In this document: piece after piece, positions 18,939-28,368 of the stretch
Position numbering within the stretch: position 1 is the first letter of the stretch
How the letters are laid out: every line of letters starts with the position of its first letter
NCBI RefSeq assembly: GCF_001894785.1
Contig: NZ_BCWW01000007.1
Span: 1-64,000 of the forward strand
Direction of reading: 5' to 3'
DNA length: 64,000 nucleotides
From: Rhodococcoides fascians NBRC 12155 = LMG 3623
GTDB lineage: Bacteria > Actinomycetota > Actinomycetes > Mycobacteriales > Mycobacteriaceae
The notes under the pieces: generated by a model
What the model saw: only the letters and a program-made list of their open reading frames with translations
The model's database searches: none
What the model was told of the DNA's origin: nothing
Position numbers and translations under genes: made by a program

Positions 18939-19775
18939 ATGACATCCGTTCGCGTTCGGGCGGTTCGCGGAGTGCAGGCGATCAAAGCCGGCTTCGCGCG
19001 TGAGGACACCACGCTGATCGCGGGCGGACTGACGTTCTACGCGGTGATCGCCGTCGTCCCACTGTTGCTTCTGACGATCCGGGCGACCGTGTTGTTGGTG
19101 TCGGCGCAGTGGGTACAAGGCGGATTCGACGCCATGTCTGCGTTACTGCCCGATGCGTTGGGTGCCCGCGCGGCGCTCGACGGTCTGGCCGATGCCGGAA
19201 TACACCTGGGACCGCTGGGGGTCGTGATCTCGATATTCCCCGCATTGTTCTACGGAGAGGGTCTGCGGAGGGCGATCGTGCGTTTCGCCCCGACCCGTGA
19301 AACGTTCACCGGGTGGCGAGGCAGAGCTGCCATGGTTCCCTTCTTCGTCGCCGCCCCGGTGCTGCTCATCGGGGTGCTGACCGTCGCACGCGTCCTGCAG
19401 GCGACCACGGGCGGCGGAGGTGCCGGTGCGCTGGCTCTACGAATATTTCTGGGGTTCAACTGCCTGTGGCTGATCCTGGCCGTTCCGCTCGCCTGGACCT
19501 ACCGGGTCATCGCGCCGCGGGCGGTGGGGTGGCGGGCACTCGTGGCCGGCTCCTTGGTCACGTCGTCGATCGTCACCGGATTCGTGCACGGCTTCATCCT
19601 GTTCCTGGCCATTCCGGTCGACCTCGGTGCACCGTTCGGCGGTCTCACCGACATCGGCGGCGGTGTGGCAATCATGCTGTGGATGTTCGTCTTTCACGTG
19701 CTGGCGCTCGCCGGCTGGCTGATCACCGCCGAGTTCGATCGGCCCGTCGGTACAGCCCGAACATCAGCTGGGTGA
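18939..19775 (+). CDS. YihY/BrkB-family inner membrane protein
   Basis: This 278-residue polytopic membrane protein belongs to the YihY/virulence-factor-BrkB family (wrongly called RNase BN in older records). About six hydrophobic segments are visible: roughly residues 28-52, 90-105, 130-152, 165-187, 200-222 and 235-260. The GGLTFYAVIAVVPLLLL start and the SLVTSSIVTGFVHGFILFLA block are family features. The molecular function is not established. It starts 39 bases after the OsmC gene, and its 3' end overlaps the convergent CDP-alcohol transferase gene by 53 bases. Confidence 0.85.
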   Translation: MTSVRVRAVRGVQAIKAGFAREDTTLIAGGLTFYAVIAVVPLLLLTIRATVLLVSAQWVQGGFDAMSALLPDALGARAALDGLADAGIHLGPLGVVISIFPALFYGEGLRRAIVRFAPTRETFTGWRGRAAMVPFFVAAPVLLIGVLTVARVLQATTGGGGAGALALRIFLGFNCLWLILAVPLAWTYRVIAPRAVGWRALVAGSLVTSSIVTGFVHGFILFLAIPVDLGAPFGGLTDIGGGVAIMLWMFVFHVLALAGWLITAEFDRPVGTARTSAG

Positions 19776-20436
19776 ACCCGAGAACTGCCAGACCACACGT
19801 CACCGATATTCCGATCGTCGCGGACGTCTGAGCGCTACCGGGGCCCGCGCCCGCAACGGTCGCGGTCACGACGGCGGCAACGACTCGGGACGGCCGCTCC
19901 CACACCGTCAGAAAGCCGACGTCGGAGATCCCGGCTCCGACGGCACGCGCGCGGGCCGTCTCGTGCAGCAATGTCGTCACACCGACGGCAACGACGATGG
20001 GCATCGGAGCGCCCAGCGCGAGACTGCCCGCGAGGAACAGCAGATCGCTGCACCGATCCGACACCGTGTCCAGTAGATAGCCCCACTGCGATTGGGAACG
20101 GCCGATCATGGCCACGCCGCCGTCGATACCGTCGAGCAGCCCGGAGAACACGATGAGCACCGCCGCCAGGAGGGGCAGCGAGGTGCCCGGCCGGGACAAC
20201 GCCACCGAGCCTGCAGCCGCAACCACCGCGGCGACGGTGACGACGTGGGCCGAGACGGATGCGCGCACGAGCGGGGCGCTCAGGAAGTACACCAGACGAA
20301 GCCACGTCGACACGAGCACCGACGACGATGGATCGATGTTGCTGTGCAGACCCGACCATGTCGACAGATATTCCTGGCGGGTCGCCGGAAGTTCGGACGA
20401 AGTGCGCCGGCTCGGTGTGCTGCGCTGGTTGACCAT
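19723..20436 (-). CDS. CDP-alcohol phosphatidyltransferase family protein
   Basis: This 237-residue membrane enzyme belongs to the family that joins a CDP-activated group to an alcohol to make phospholipids. The signature DG-x2-AR-x8-G-x3-D-x3-D is nearly complete: residues read DGIDGGVAMIGRSQSQWGYL then LDTVSDRCSD. All acidic metal ligands are kept, but Met stands where Arg follows Ala. Four to five hydrophobic helices follow. I chose ATG 20436, preceded by AGGA; the longer frame upstream has no family character. Which lipid it makes cannot be told. Confidence 0.82.
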   Translation of the reverse strand: MVNQRSTPSRRTSSELPATRQEYLSTWSGLHSNIDPSSSVLVSTWLRLVYFLSAPLVRASVSAHVVTVAAVVAAAGSVALSRPGTSLPLLAAVLIVFSGLLDGIDGGVAMIGRSQSQWGYLLDTVSDRCSDLLFLAGSLALGAPMPIVVAVGVTTLLHETARARAVGAGISDVGFLTVWERPSRVVAAVVTATVAGAGPGSAQTSATIGISVTCGLAVLGFTQLMFGLYRRADRTRR

Positions 20437-20534
20437 CGACGATCCTTGCTCGGCAAATCGAAAGACCGACTCTACGAAAGATTCGCCGGTGTATACCCGC
20501 CTATTCGAAACCCACACCCGAGCGGCTCGAACAG

Positions 20535-20768
20535 TTACTGCTCGTCGGAGTTGCTCTGTCTCCTGCGGGCTTTGAGCCGCGATATTTTGATCCCGACGGC
20601 CGCGAACAGAATCAGCCATCCCGCGATCAACACTCCGCCTCCGACGAATGCCGCTCGCTGCAGAGGATGGGTGTCTGCGTACACGTAACCGACTGTGCCC
20701 CACAGCAAAGCGACGAAGAAGATAATCGCCATCATCCACATCATCGAATACAGCGTTCTGTTCATCAT
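20535..20768 (-). CDS. Small two-helix membrane protein of unknown function
   Basis: This 77-residue protein has two clear transmembrane helices (about residues 10-29 and 40-62) and a basic, hydrophilic C-terminal tail (SRLKARRRQSNSDEQ). I recognise no family. The start at ATG 20768 (MMNRTLYSMMWMM) gives a sensible membrane protein; the 30 residues possible upstream are polar and unlikely. It lies between a glycosyltransferase gene and the CDP-alcohol transferase gene, on the same strand as both. Confidence 0.55.
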   Translation of the reverse strand: MMNRTLYSMMWMMAIIFFVALLWGTVGYVYADTHPLQRAAFVGGGVLIAGWLILFAAVGIKISRLKARRRQSNSDEQ

Positions 20769-20865
20769 TCGCCCGATCTCGCCGTTGCTTTTGTCTGCCG
20801 CCGATTTACATTCTCCCACTGGCCGTACCCGATTCGGTCGAGTCGACACCGGAACCACCCCACAT

Positions 20866-23184
20866 TCACCACGCGAGTTTCGGTTGAACCTCGCCCGCGA
20901 AGAGCCCGAACTCCGCGCCTGTCCGATGCATGTGCCCGAACAGGGCCTCCGCGAGGTCCTCGGAAGCCGTTCCCATCGTCGACGACCACCGTCGAGCGCG
21001 AGCGCTCGACCGAGACGTGCGCAGTTCGACCGTGCCCGAGTTGCCCACGTCGACCGTCAGCCGATCCGCTCCTGTCTCCACGAGACGACGAAGTGCGCCG
21101 GCACCGAACAGGACGAGGCCGCGCACCTCGAGCACCGCGTGAGAACGTGCGGTGTCTCCCGGAAGACCCACCTGGATGCGGCAGTCGGCGTCGCCCCACT
21201 GCCGCCGTAATTCTTCGGCACCGGGTCCGTGAATCCACACTCGACAATCAGGATGCCTCAGGACCGAGCCGACGGTCTCGAGGAGGGACGCAGCGCTGTG
21301 CCCGGTGGTATCGACAACCGCGACGATCTCCGGCAGCGCGAAGGTCAGACCCTGGGTCCGCGCCGCAGGGTCGGTGATGCGGGAGGCCAGCATCAACGCT
21401 TCGGCATTCTTCCGCTCTCGGTCTCCGCCCGTGCGTTCGGCCCAGTCGGGCCCGTCGTGCCAGGCGACTGCTCGCGGCCGATGGGCCAGGACGACACCTG
21501 CGGCGTAGGCCCGATGCGCGAATTCCCAGTCTTCTCCGCCGTACCCGACGAACGTCGGGTCGAACCCGCCGAGTTCCTCGAACAACGTTCGGCTGCAGGA
21601 CATCACGGCACTGATGACGTATCGGTACGAACGACGGTCCGCGTCCAGAAGATCTCGCGAGCCGGCGTAGCCGTCACGAAGCCATGGGGGCTCGGTGAAC
21701 TCCGTGGGGCCCGCAGATCGGCCGTCGAACCAGGTGCCGATGTCCGCGGGCGTCCACCCGCCGAAATCGGCATGTCGACGCCTACCCACCGTCACCGCAT
21801 CGGGAAGGGCCACGATCAGGCGTACCGATTCCTCGATGTAATCGGGTTCGGGCACGGTGTCGGCGTCGAGGAAGCAGAGGATGTCTCCGCGCGCTGCGGA
21901 CGCACCGAGATTGCGTGCGGCGGCGGCCCGGAATCCGAGATCCGGTTGGCGCACGACGGTGATGTCGAGAGCCGAGCCGAATTCCTCCACGTTCGGTTCC
22001 TCGGGAGATCCGTCGTCGGCGACGATCACCTGGATGCGGGACGCGGGCCAGGTCTGCGCGGTCAACGCTGTCAGAACCAGGTCGAGCTGGTGCTGCTGCC
22101 GGAAGTAGGGAATCACGACCGACACTCGGGGCGTGTCGGATGCGGTCGGTGCCAGATCCCACCGATTGTGCGGAACCACCGAGCGGCCATCGGGCAGCGC
22201 GATGGACGGTAGGGCCATGCCTTCTCGGAACAGGGAGCTGTACAGGTCGGCCGCCTGCGCCGGCGATGGATACGGTGCCGAGTCGGCGGCCTGCCATGTC
22301 TTCTCGGGTCGGCGTAACGCTTCTGCCATGGCCTCGGCCAGGCCCTCCACTGTGTCCTCGTGAATCCACAACGCATCGGGCGAATTGACGGCCATCTCGT
22401 CGACGTATCGACCACGAGGGACCAGAGGGCGACGGCCCGCCGCGATCCAGGTGTTGATAGAACCGGATGCCGATACATGCCGGTGGAAAGCAACCGGGAC
22501 AGCAATGGACCGCAATCGGCCGCCCAGTTCGGCATCGGGCACGAAGCCGGTCGTCGAAAACGGCCTGCCCAGATGCCGGGCAGTGGCGCGTAGTTCGTCG
22601 AGCACGTCCTCGTGTCCGGCCGACGCGGCCCCGACGATGTCGAACCCGACGTCGGCGTCCAGTGCAGACATGGCACCGAGTACCTCGCTGTGTCCCTTTC
22701 CCGGATAGACGAACCCGAGAATTCCGACGACTCGCCGGGGGACGACGTCGTCGGATCGTAGTGCCGGGCGGTCTATCGGTAGGGGAATGACCCGGATGTC
22801 GGGTCGGCTGTCGAGTATGTCCTCGAGAAGCAGTCGCTCGTGCACACTCGACACCACGACCGTTGCAGCGCAGTCGATCACTCGGCGGTAGCAGTCGGTG
22901 CGTGCCGCAAACGCGGAGCCGTCCGAGATCTGGGGTACGTCGTGCAGCGTAACGGTGATGCGGGCTCGATGCTGCTGTGCCAGTGCGACAATGGCATCGG
23001 CTGCCTCGTGCGCGGTACGTCCGAACAGCCGGTCGGTGAAGTGAATGTGGACGGGAGTGTCGGGCGGTAGTCGGTCGGGAGCGGTCACCACGGGACTCGC
23101 TGTGGCGGCAGCCATGTCGCGGGCGCACCGGACGACTCCGTGGTCCGGTGGGCCGACCACGAGATGATGCACGGGTGCGATCAC
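20866..23184 (-). CDS. Two-domain glycosyltransferase (GT4-like + GT2)
   Basis: This large 772-residue protein appears to be two glycosyltransferases in one chain. The N-terminal part (about 1-340) looks like a GT-B family 4 enzyme (GILGFVYPGKGHSEVL, then DAELGGRLRSIAVPVAFHRH). The second (about 355-640) is a GT-A family 2 domain with VSVVIPYFRQQHQLDLVL, ADDGSPEE, the metal-binding FLDADTVP and the acceptor-side GYGGEDWEFAHRA. The last about 130 residues are unassigned. The GTG start at 23184 overlaps the stop of the WcbI-like gene by four bases (GTGA), so the two are coupled. The product sugar is unknown. Confidence 0.83.
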   Translation of the reverse strand: MIAPVHHLVVGPPDHGVVRCARDMAAATASPVVTAPDRLPPDTPVHIHFTDRLFGRTAHEAADAIVALAQQHRARITVTLHDVPQISDGSAFAARTDCYRRVIDCAATVVVSSVHERLLLEDILDSRPDIRVIPLPIDRPALRSDDVVPRRVVGILGFVYPGKGHSEVLGAMSALDADVGFDIVGAASAGHEDVLDELRATARHLGRPFSTTGFVPDAELGGRLRSIAVPVAFHRHVSASGSINTWIAAGRRPLVPRGRYVDEMAVNSPDALWIHEDTVEGLAEAMAEALRRPEKTWQAADSAPYPSPAQAADLYSSLFREGMALPSIALPDGRSVVPHNRWDLAPTASDTPRVSVVIPYFRQQHQLDLVLTALTAQTWPASRIQVIVADDGSPEEPNVEEFGSALDITVVRQPDLGFRAAAARNLGASAARGDILCFLDADTVPEPDYIEESVRLIVALPDAVTVGRRRHADFGGWTPADIGTWFDGRSAGPTEFTEPPWLRDGYAGSRDLLDADRRSYRYVISAVMSCSRTLFEELGGFDPTFVGYGGEDWEFAHRAYAAGVVLAHRPRAVAWHDGPDWAERTGGDRERKNAEALMLASRITDPAARTQGLTFALPEIVAVVDTTGHSAASLLETVGSVLRHPDCRVWIHGPGAEELRRQWGDADCRIQVGLPGDTARSHAVLEVRGLVLFGAGALRRLVETGADRLTVDVGNSGTVELRTSRSSARARRWSSTMGTASEDLAEALFGHMHRTGAEFGLFAGEVQPKLAW

Positions 23185-24164
23185 GGCGTCGTCTGCAGGA
23201 TTCGCAGGAGCTCGGAGTGGCGGGCGAGTGCGGCGTCGACGAACTGGGGATGTGCCGCATACCAATCGAGGTGTGCGCGGTGCACGACATCGCTGGACAC
23301 CTCGGAACCGTCGACCGTCCAGTCTGGGCGAGCATCACCGGGGAAGCCGAGGGCGTCCAGTACCCGGCGTTCGACGGGCGCTCGCACACCGCCGAGCAGT
23401 TCTCTCCCTGGATCACCCACAGTGCAGGCGGTGTCGAGGTGGTCCAGGATCCGCTGCGCGAGTGCAGTCAACACCACGTTGGTCGGATGGTTGATCGTAT
23501 GAGTGGCACGGCTTCCCGCACTCTGGAACAGGTCGGACGCAGCGATGTCGGTGTCGCGGCTCTCGCGTCGTCGTAGCTCGTCCAGGCTCGCCTGCGCGGC
23601 GTCACGAAAGCCGGCGTCGGATACCGGGAGGTCCCAGTTCTCGCCGGACCGCGCGCCACGCTCGAAGGCCACGATCGTCCGCAGATCGTGGTACGGAACG
23701 AGATCCGGAACGGCAGCTGGATCGCTCGGATGCCGAACGATGACCTGAAAAGGATGCAGCGCGGCGTATCTCAGCACGGGCCAACGAAGTACCACGGCGT
23801 GCGGCGGGAGTGCTCGTGTCAGATCGGGGACCCCGAGTGGCAAATCCCGATAGCCCTCCCGCACAGGTTGAGTCAGCAGTACCGAGGTCTGCCGGACCAA
23901 TCGATCGACGTGCGGCAGATCGGCGGATTCGAGTTCGTGTACCGGCGGGATTCGTACCGTCCGAAACGGCATCGCCGCATCCGAGCTCAGCAGAATGCGC
24001 ATCGCCTCGGCCTGGCAGTTACCCCAGACGAGCAACAGGGGGCGATCGTCGACGGGTGTACGTGGCGCGGCCTCGAGCCCCGATATTCCGTAGAAATCGC
24101 CGTAGTGGCGAGTACGCCCGTCCATGTCTGCCCCGACGTCGTGTGAGTGCGTGTGTTCGACCAT
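23181..24164 (-). CDS. WcbI-like polysaccharide biosynthesis protein
   Basis: This 327-residue protein resembles the WcbI family found in capsule and glycolipid gene clusters and proposed to act as acetyl- or acyl-transferases. Key features are the N-terminal WGNCQAEAMRILL motif and a late His-Asn-His-Pro motif (HTINHPTNVVL). The start is uncertain: ATG 24164 gives MVEHTHSHD with a weak AGAAG site; ATG 24125 is the other choice. It is first in a unit with the two-domain glycosyltransferase and divergent from four more glycosyltransferase genes, supporting a role in decorating the same glycan. Confidence 0.75.
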   Translation of the reverse strand: MVEHTHSHDVGADMDGRTRHYGDFYGISGLEAAPRTPVDDRPLLLVWGNCQAEAMRILLSSDAAMPFRTVRIPPVHELESADLPHVDRLVRQTSVLLTQPVREGYRDLPLGVPDLTRALPPHAVVLRWPVLRYAALHPFQVIVRHPSDPAAVPDLVPYHDLRTIVAFERGARSGENWDLPVSDAGFRDAAQASLDELRRRESRDTDIAASDLFQSAGSRATHTINHPTNVVLTALAQRILDHLDTACTVGDPGRELLGGVRAPVERRVLDALGFPGDARPDWTVDGSEVSSDVVHRAHLDWYAAHPQFVDAALARHSELLRILQTTP

Positions 24165-24294
24165 TCTTCTGGTCAACGTAGCCCCGCCGAACCTGCGACG
24201 CCAACCGCGATTGAACTCGGTACGAAGTGGGTACAGAGCCCATGCGCGTGTCGGGAACAGGCACGATTCGTCTGACCTGTACCCGAAGGAATTC

Positions 24295-25362
24295 ATGATT
24301 CGTATTGCGTCCGTACCCTCCTCTCACGTGTACGTACAGCACGTGCAGCCGGTGCCCGACGGCTCCGGTAACTCGGTGGTGCTGTTGCCCGATCCGACGC
24401 CGGTTCGCGTCGATGTGCCGGGCCAGTGGTGGCCGCCTCGTCTCCTCGACGCCGGGTGGTTGGCCGAGCAGCCCGATTCGAGCTTCGACGTTCTGCACGT
24501 GCACTTCGGCTTCGAGTCCTTCTCGCCGGAAGAACTGACCCGCACGGTCGAGTACCTGAGGGCCCATCGCAAGCCCCTGGTGCTCACGGTCCACGACGCG
24601 CACAATCCCCATTTCGCGGACAACACCGGTCATCTGGAGCAACTGGACGTGTTGATACGTGGTGCCGATGCCGTGATCACCCTCACCGAGGGAGCGGCTA
24701 CATGGATAGCCGATCGGTGGAATGTGCATGCGACGGTGATCGAGCACCCACACGTGGTGCCTCTCGAGAGAATGAACGTCCCACGCCCGGTGTCGGACTC
24801 GTTCGTCATCGGAGTCCACGCCAAGAACCTGCGAGCGAACATCGACCCGCTTGCGGTGATGGACGCCGTCGTCGAGGCGGCTCGATCGCTACCGGCTGCG
24901 ACGGTGCGGTTGGACATCGACGAGGACGTGTTCGACACGGCCGGCCACTGGTACGACCCGACCGTCGGCGCGAAGTTGCTGGACTACAACAGTTTCCCCG
25001 ACGTCGATGTGCGGGTGCACGCCCGATTCGACGACGAGCAACTGTGGGACTACCTGTCTTCGATCGACGTCTCGGTGTTGCCGTATCGGTTCGGAACACA
25101 TTCGGGTTGGCTCGAGGCATGTCGGGATTTGGGAACGGCCGTCGTCGCGTCCGATTGCGGCTTCTATGCAGACCAAGCGCCGATTCACAGTTTCGTCATG
25201 AACACCGACTCGTTCGATCCCGCCACGTTGGTGGCAGCCGTGCAGGCGGCCCACGCCGATCGGACCACAGCGCTCGACGCCGCAACCCGGGCCGAGCAGA
25301 GACAACGAATCGCAGCGACCCACGCTGGGATCTACGCAGCAGTGACAAAGGAGATGCGTTGA
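24295..25362 (+). CDS. Glycosyltransferase (GT-B fold)
   Basis: This 355-residue protein reads as a GT-B glycosyltransferase: an N-terminal acceptor domain (DVLHVHFGFESFSPEEL; LVLTVHDAHNPHF) and a C-terminal nucleotide-sugar domain (FVIGVHAKNLRANIDPL; SVLPYRFGTHSGWLEACRDLG). ATG 24295 has GAAGGA six bases upstream. The stop overlaps the next gene's TTG start, and the following three genes are similarly coupled. Donor and acceptor are unknown. Confidence 0.8.
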   Translation: MIRIASVPSSHVYVQHVQPVPDGSGNSVVLLPDPTPVRVDVPGQWWPPRLLDAGWLAEQPDSSFDVLHVHFGFESFSPEELTRTVEYLRAHRKPLVLTVHDAHNPHFADNTGHLEQLDVLIRGADAVITLTEGAATWIADRWNVHATVIEHPHVVPLERMNVPRPVSDSFVIGVHAKNLRANIDPLAVMDAVVEAARSLPAATVRLDIDEDVFDTAGHWYDPTVGAKLLDYNSFPDVDVRVHARFDDEQLWDYLSSIDVSVLPYRFGTHSGWLEACRDLGTAVVASDCGFYADQAPIHSFVMNTDSFDPATLVAAVQAAHADRTTALDAATRAEQRQRIAATHAGIYAAVTKEMR

Positions 25363-26471
25363 ACGAGAAGCCACTTCGCATCGCGGTGCTGGCGTCATCG
25401 AGTTTTCCGGTGGCACAGCCTTTCGCGGGCGGTCTGGAGGCACACGTCTACAATCTGGTGCGGGCGCTGACCGAGCGTGGGCACCACGTCAGTCTGTTCG
25501 CCGCAGACGGATCGAGCGTCGATCTGGATGCCACGATGTTGCCGGTCCGAACGCTGGATCTGACACCGATTGCCCTCGCCGATCTCGCGGTCACCCCCAC
25601 TGCGGTTCGCGAGCACCACGCATACCTCGCCGTGATGATGGAACTGGCCGGTGCGCTGTCGAACTCGTTCGACATCGTGCACAACCACAGCCTGCACTAC
25701 CTGCCGTTGGCGATGTCCGCCACACTGCCGGTGCCGATGGTGACCACTCTGCACACGCCGCCGTTCGCGTGGCTGGAGTCGGCTGTTGCCCTGGCTCCGT
25801 TCGGTGCCAACACTTTTGCTGCTGTCAGTGCGTTCGCAGCCGAACAATGGGCCGACGTCGCGACCGGGACGATCGTCATCCGGAACGGGATCTCGCTGCA
25901 GGACTGGCCGTTCGGTGCGGGCGGCGACTATGTGGTGTGGTCCGGACGGTTGGTTCCCGAGAAGGGATTGCACCTGGCCATCGCCGCCGCGAAGCTCGCC
26001 GGCCGGTCGCTACGCATCGCCGGACCCATCAGCAACCTCGAATACTTCCACGGTGTCGTCGAACCCCTGCTCGACGATCGAGTCCGATACGTCGGGCACC
26101 TCGATCAGCCGGCCCTCGCCGCGCTGGTGGCCGGTGCCGAGGTCGCGCTGGTGTCGCCGGTGTGGTCCGAGCCGTACGGTCTGGTGGTCGCCGAAGCCCT
26201 GGCCTGCGGTACCCCGGTGGCAGCATTCGCCCGCGGAGGGATACCCGAGATCATCGACGCCTCGTCCGGAGTGTTGGTACCCGCCGACGACGTGGCCGGG
26301 CTCGCCGCCGCCATTCCCGCCGCGGCAGCGTTGAACAGGCACGACGCGCGGGCGCGCGCCGAGCAGGTGTGTTCGGTGGACCGGATGGTCGACGAGTACG
26401 AGGAGCTGTACCGATCGACCCTCGAGTCCGCATCGGCACCGGAGTCCGCCCACGGTCTCGCGATTGCATGA
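25359..26471 (+). CDS. Glycosyltransferase family 4
   Basis: This 370-residue GT4 enzyme shows the full family pattern: the Gly-rich N terminus (PFAGGLEAHVYNLVRAL), the VVWSGRLVPEKGLHLAI donor-domain start, and the nucleotide-binding EX7E region in SPVWSEPYGLVVAEALACGTPV. The start is a TTG at 25359 overlapping the preceding stop; GGAG six bases upstream and the correct N terminus support it. The stop overlaps the next start as ATGA. It probably acts in sequence with its neighbours to build one glycan or glycoside. Confidence 0.87.
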   Translation: MNEKPLRIAVLASSSFPVAQPFAGGLEAHVYNLVRALTERGHHVSLFAADGSSVDLDATMLPVRTLDLTPIALADLAVTPTAVREHHAYLAVMMELAGALSNSFDIVHNHSLHYLPLAMSATLPVPMVTTLHTPPFAWLESAVALAPFGANTFAAVSAFAAEQWADVATGTIVIRNGISLQDWPFGAGGDYVVWSGRLVPEKGLHLAIAAAKLAGRSLRIAGPISNLEYFHGVVEPLLDDRVRYVGHLDQPALAALVAGAEVALVSPVWSEPYGLVVAEALACGTPVAAFARGGIPEIIDASSGVLVPADDVAGLAAAIPAAAALNRHDARARAEQVCSVDRMVDEYEELYRSTLESASAPESAHGLAIA

Positions 26472-27487
26472 TCGGCTACTACGCACACCACCACGGGGTA
26501 GGCCACGTCACTCGGTCCGACGCGATTGCGCGCCGCCTGGGTGAGCCGATCACGGTGCTGTCCTCGCGGGCGCGGCCTCCGGAACATGCTGCAGCGGAAT
26601 GGATCGCACTCCCGCTGGATGTGAACGACACCGTGGGCGAGGCAGCCGCCGACGACATCTCGGCGGGGGGAGTGGTGCACTGGGCACCCCACGACGTCGA
26701 CGGACTGACGGCACGGATGGCGATCATTGCCGACTGGGTTGCGCGTGAGCGACCGCGGGCAGTGGTCGTCGATGTGTCCGTGGAAGTGGCGATGTTTCTG
26801 CGGCTGATGGGTGTCCGGGTGATCGTCATGGCGATTCCGGGACACCGGGCCGATCCCGTCCACGCGATGGCCTACCGCGCGGCGACGCACATTCTCGCAC
26901 CGTGGTCACGCAGTGTGTACGACCCGGCATGGTTGCATCCGTACGCCGCAAAGACGACGTACTCGGGCTCGATCAGCCGGTTCGCCGGACGAGCCCGAAC
27001 GGAGGGCTCGAACACTGCGGCCACCGAAGGCCCGGTTGTCGTACTGGGCGCGGCGGGTGGCACCTCGTTGACCCGTGAACTGGTGGACTCGTGGTCCGCC
27101 GCGGACGACCGGTTCGACTTCCGCACACTCGGAGTGGCGGGCGGCGACTGGGTGGACGACGTGTGGCCGGTGCTGTGCTCAGCGGCCCTCGTGGTGACCA
27201 ACGCCGGGCAGAACGCCGTGGCCGACGTCGCCGCGTCGGGCACACCGGCCATCGTGGTTCCGCAAGCCCGGCCGTTCGACGAGCAGGCTGCCACCGCGCA
27301 CGCACTGGCGGCCGGATCCATCGCCGCGGTGCTCGACGAGTGGCCCTCGGTCGATCGGTGGCGACGCGCTGCCGACTGCGCCCTGGGCATCGGCGGACGG
27401 ACATGGTCGCTGCTCGGTACCGACGGCGCACCCGATCGGGCGGCTCGCGCGATCGAGCAGGCTGCGTCCGGGACGGCTCGACGATGA
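26468..27487 (+). CDS. Glycosyltransferase (GT28/MurG-like)
   Basis: This 339-residue protein has the layout of GT28-type enzymes: an N-terminal YYAHHHGVGHVTRSDAIA motif typical of undecaprenyl-diphospho-sugar or glycolipid transferases, and a C-terminal donor site (VVTNAGQNAVADVAASGTPA, then ARPFDEQAATA) like that of MurG and MGDG synthases. No membrane helix is evident. Its start overlaps the preceding stop, and its stop overlaps the next start. The donor and acceptor cannot be named. Confidence 0.78.
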   Translation: MIGYYAHHHGVGHVTRSDAIARRLGEPITVLSSRARPPEHAAAEWIALPLDVNDTVGEAAADDISAGGVVHWAPHDVDGLTARMAIIADWVARERPRAVVVDVSVEVAMFLRLMGVRVIVMAIPGHRADPVHAMAYRAATHILAPWSRSVYDPAWLHPYAAKTTYSGSISRFAGRARTEGSNTAATEGPVVVLGAAGGTSLTRELVDSWSAADDRFDFRTLGVAGGDWVDDVWPVLCSAALVVTNAGQNAVADVAASGTPAIVVPQARPFDEQAATAHALAAGSIAAVLDEWPSVDRWRRAADCALGIGGRTWSLLGTDGAPDRAARAIEQAASGTARR

Positions 27488-28335
27488 AAGTGGTTGTCGT
27501 GACCGTGGTCTCGGGCCGTCACGCTCATCTCGCCGCGCAGATTCGCGGGTTGGCCGAGTCCACCGACCGGCCCGTCGAGCACATCGTGGTCGCCATGGGC
27601 GATGACGACATTGCAGACGTGGTCGCCCGATCCGGCTCTGCAGCAAAGGTTCTCGACATGGATGCACAGACCCCGCTGCCGGTGGCGCGGGCGCGTAACC
27701 TCGGGGCAGCCGCTGCCCTCGGTCGGGGTGCCGAGCTGGTGGTGTTCCTCGACGTGGATTGCATACCCGCCCCGGAGATGCTCGACAGGTATCGCCGCGC
27801 CGCACTGCGCCCCGACAGTCGGCGAACTCTGTTGTGCGGACCGGTGACCTACCTGAAACCCGACAGCGTCGGGCTCGAAGGTGACGCTCTGATCCCGCTC
27901 ACCGCGCCGCATCCGGCTCGACCGAATCCGCCTGCGGGCGCAGTGGAACCCGGACACGATTTCGACCTGTTCTGGTCGTTGTCCTTCGCCGTGCACGCCG
28001 ACACGTGGACCGAGATCGGCGGCTTCTGCGAGGACTACACCGGGTACGGGGGCGAGGACACGGATTTCGCGGCCACGGCCCGCGCGTCGGGCATCGGGTT
28101 GCGGTGGGTGGGCGGCGCTCACGCGTACCACCAGTTCCATCCCGTGTCCGATCCTCCGGTGGAACATCTCGACGACATCGTCGTCAACGCTCGGATCTTC
28201 TTCCGCCGGTGGGGCCGGTGGCCGATGGTCGGATGGCTCGAAGCGTTCGCGTCGCTCGGATTGCTCGAGTACGGCGGCACCGAGATTCGCCGTCTCACCG
28301 CCGCTGTTCACGACACTGACGACGGTGTGAATTAG
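27484..28335 (+). CDS. Glycosyltransferase family 2
   Basis: This 283-residue GT-A enzyme has VVVVTVVSGRHAHLAAQI at the N terminus, the DVDCIP metal-binding motif and the galactosyltransferase-like block GGFCEDYTGYGGEDTDFA. It is related to the GT2 half of the large fusion protein encoded on the other side of this cluster, suggesting a duplicated activity. The start ATG overlaps the preceding stop. It ends the four-gene glycosyltransferase unit. Confidence 0.83.
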   Translation: MKVVVVTVVSGRHAHLAAQIRGLAESTDRPVEHIVVAMGDDDIADVVARSGSAAKVLDMDAQTPLPVARARNLGAAAALGRGAELVVFLDVDCIPAPEMLDRYRRAALRPDSRRTLLCGPVTYLKPDSVGLEGDALIPLTAPHPARPNPPAGAVEPGHDFDLFWSLSFAVHADTWTEIGGFCEDYTGYGGEDTDFAATARASGIGLRWVGGAHAYHQFHPVSDPPVEHLDDIVVNARIFFRRWGRWPMVGWLEAFASLGLLEYGGTEIRRLTAAVHDTDDGVN

Positions 28336-28368
28336 GCTGGCCGGACTTTCACGAAACGAGGTCCAGAC

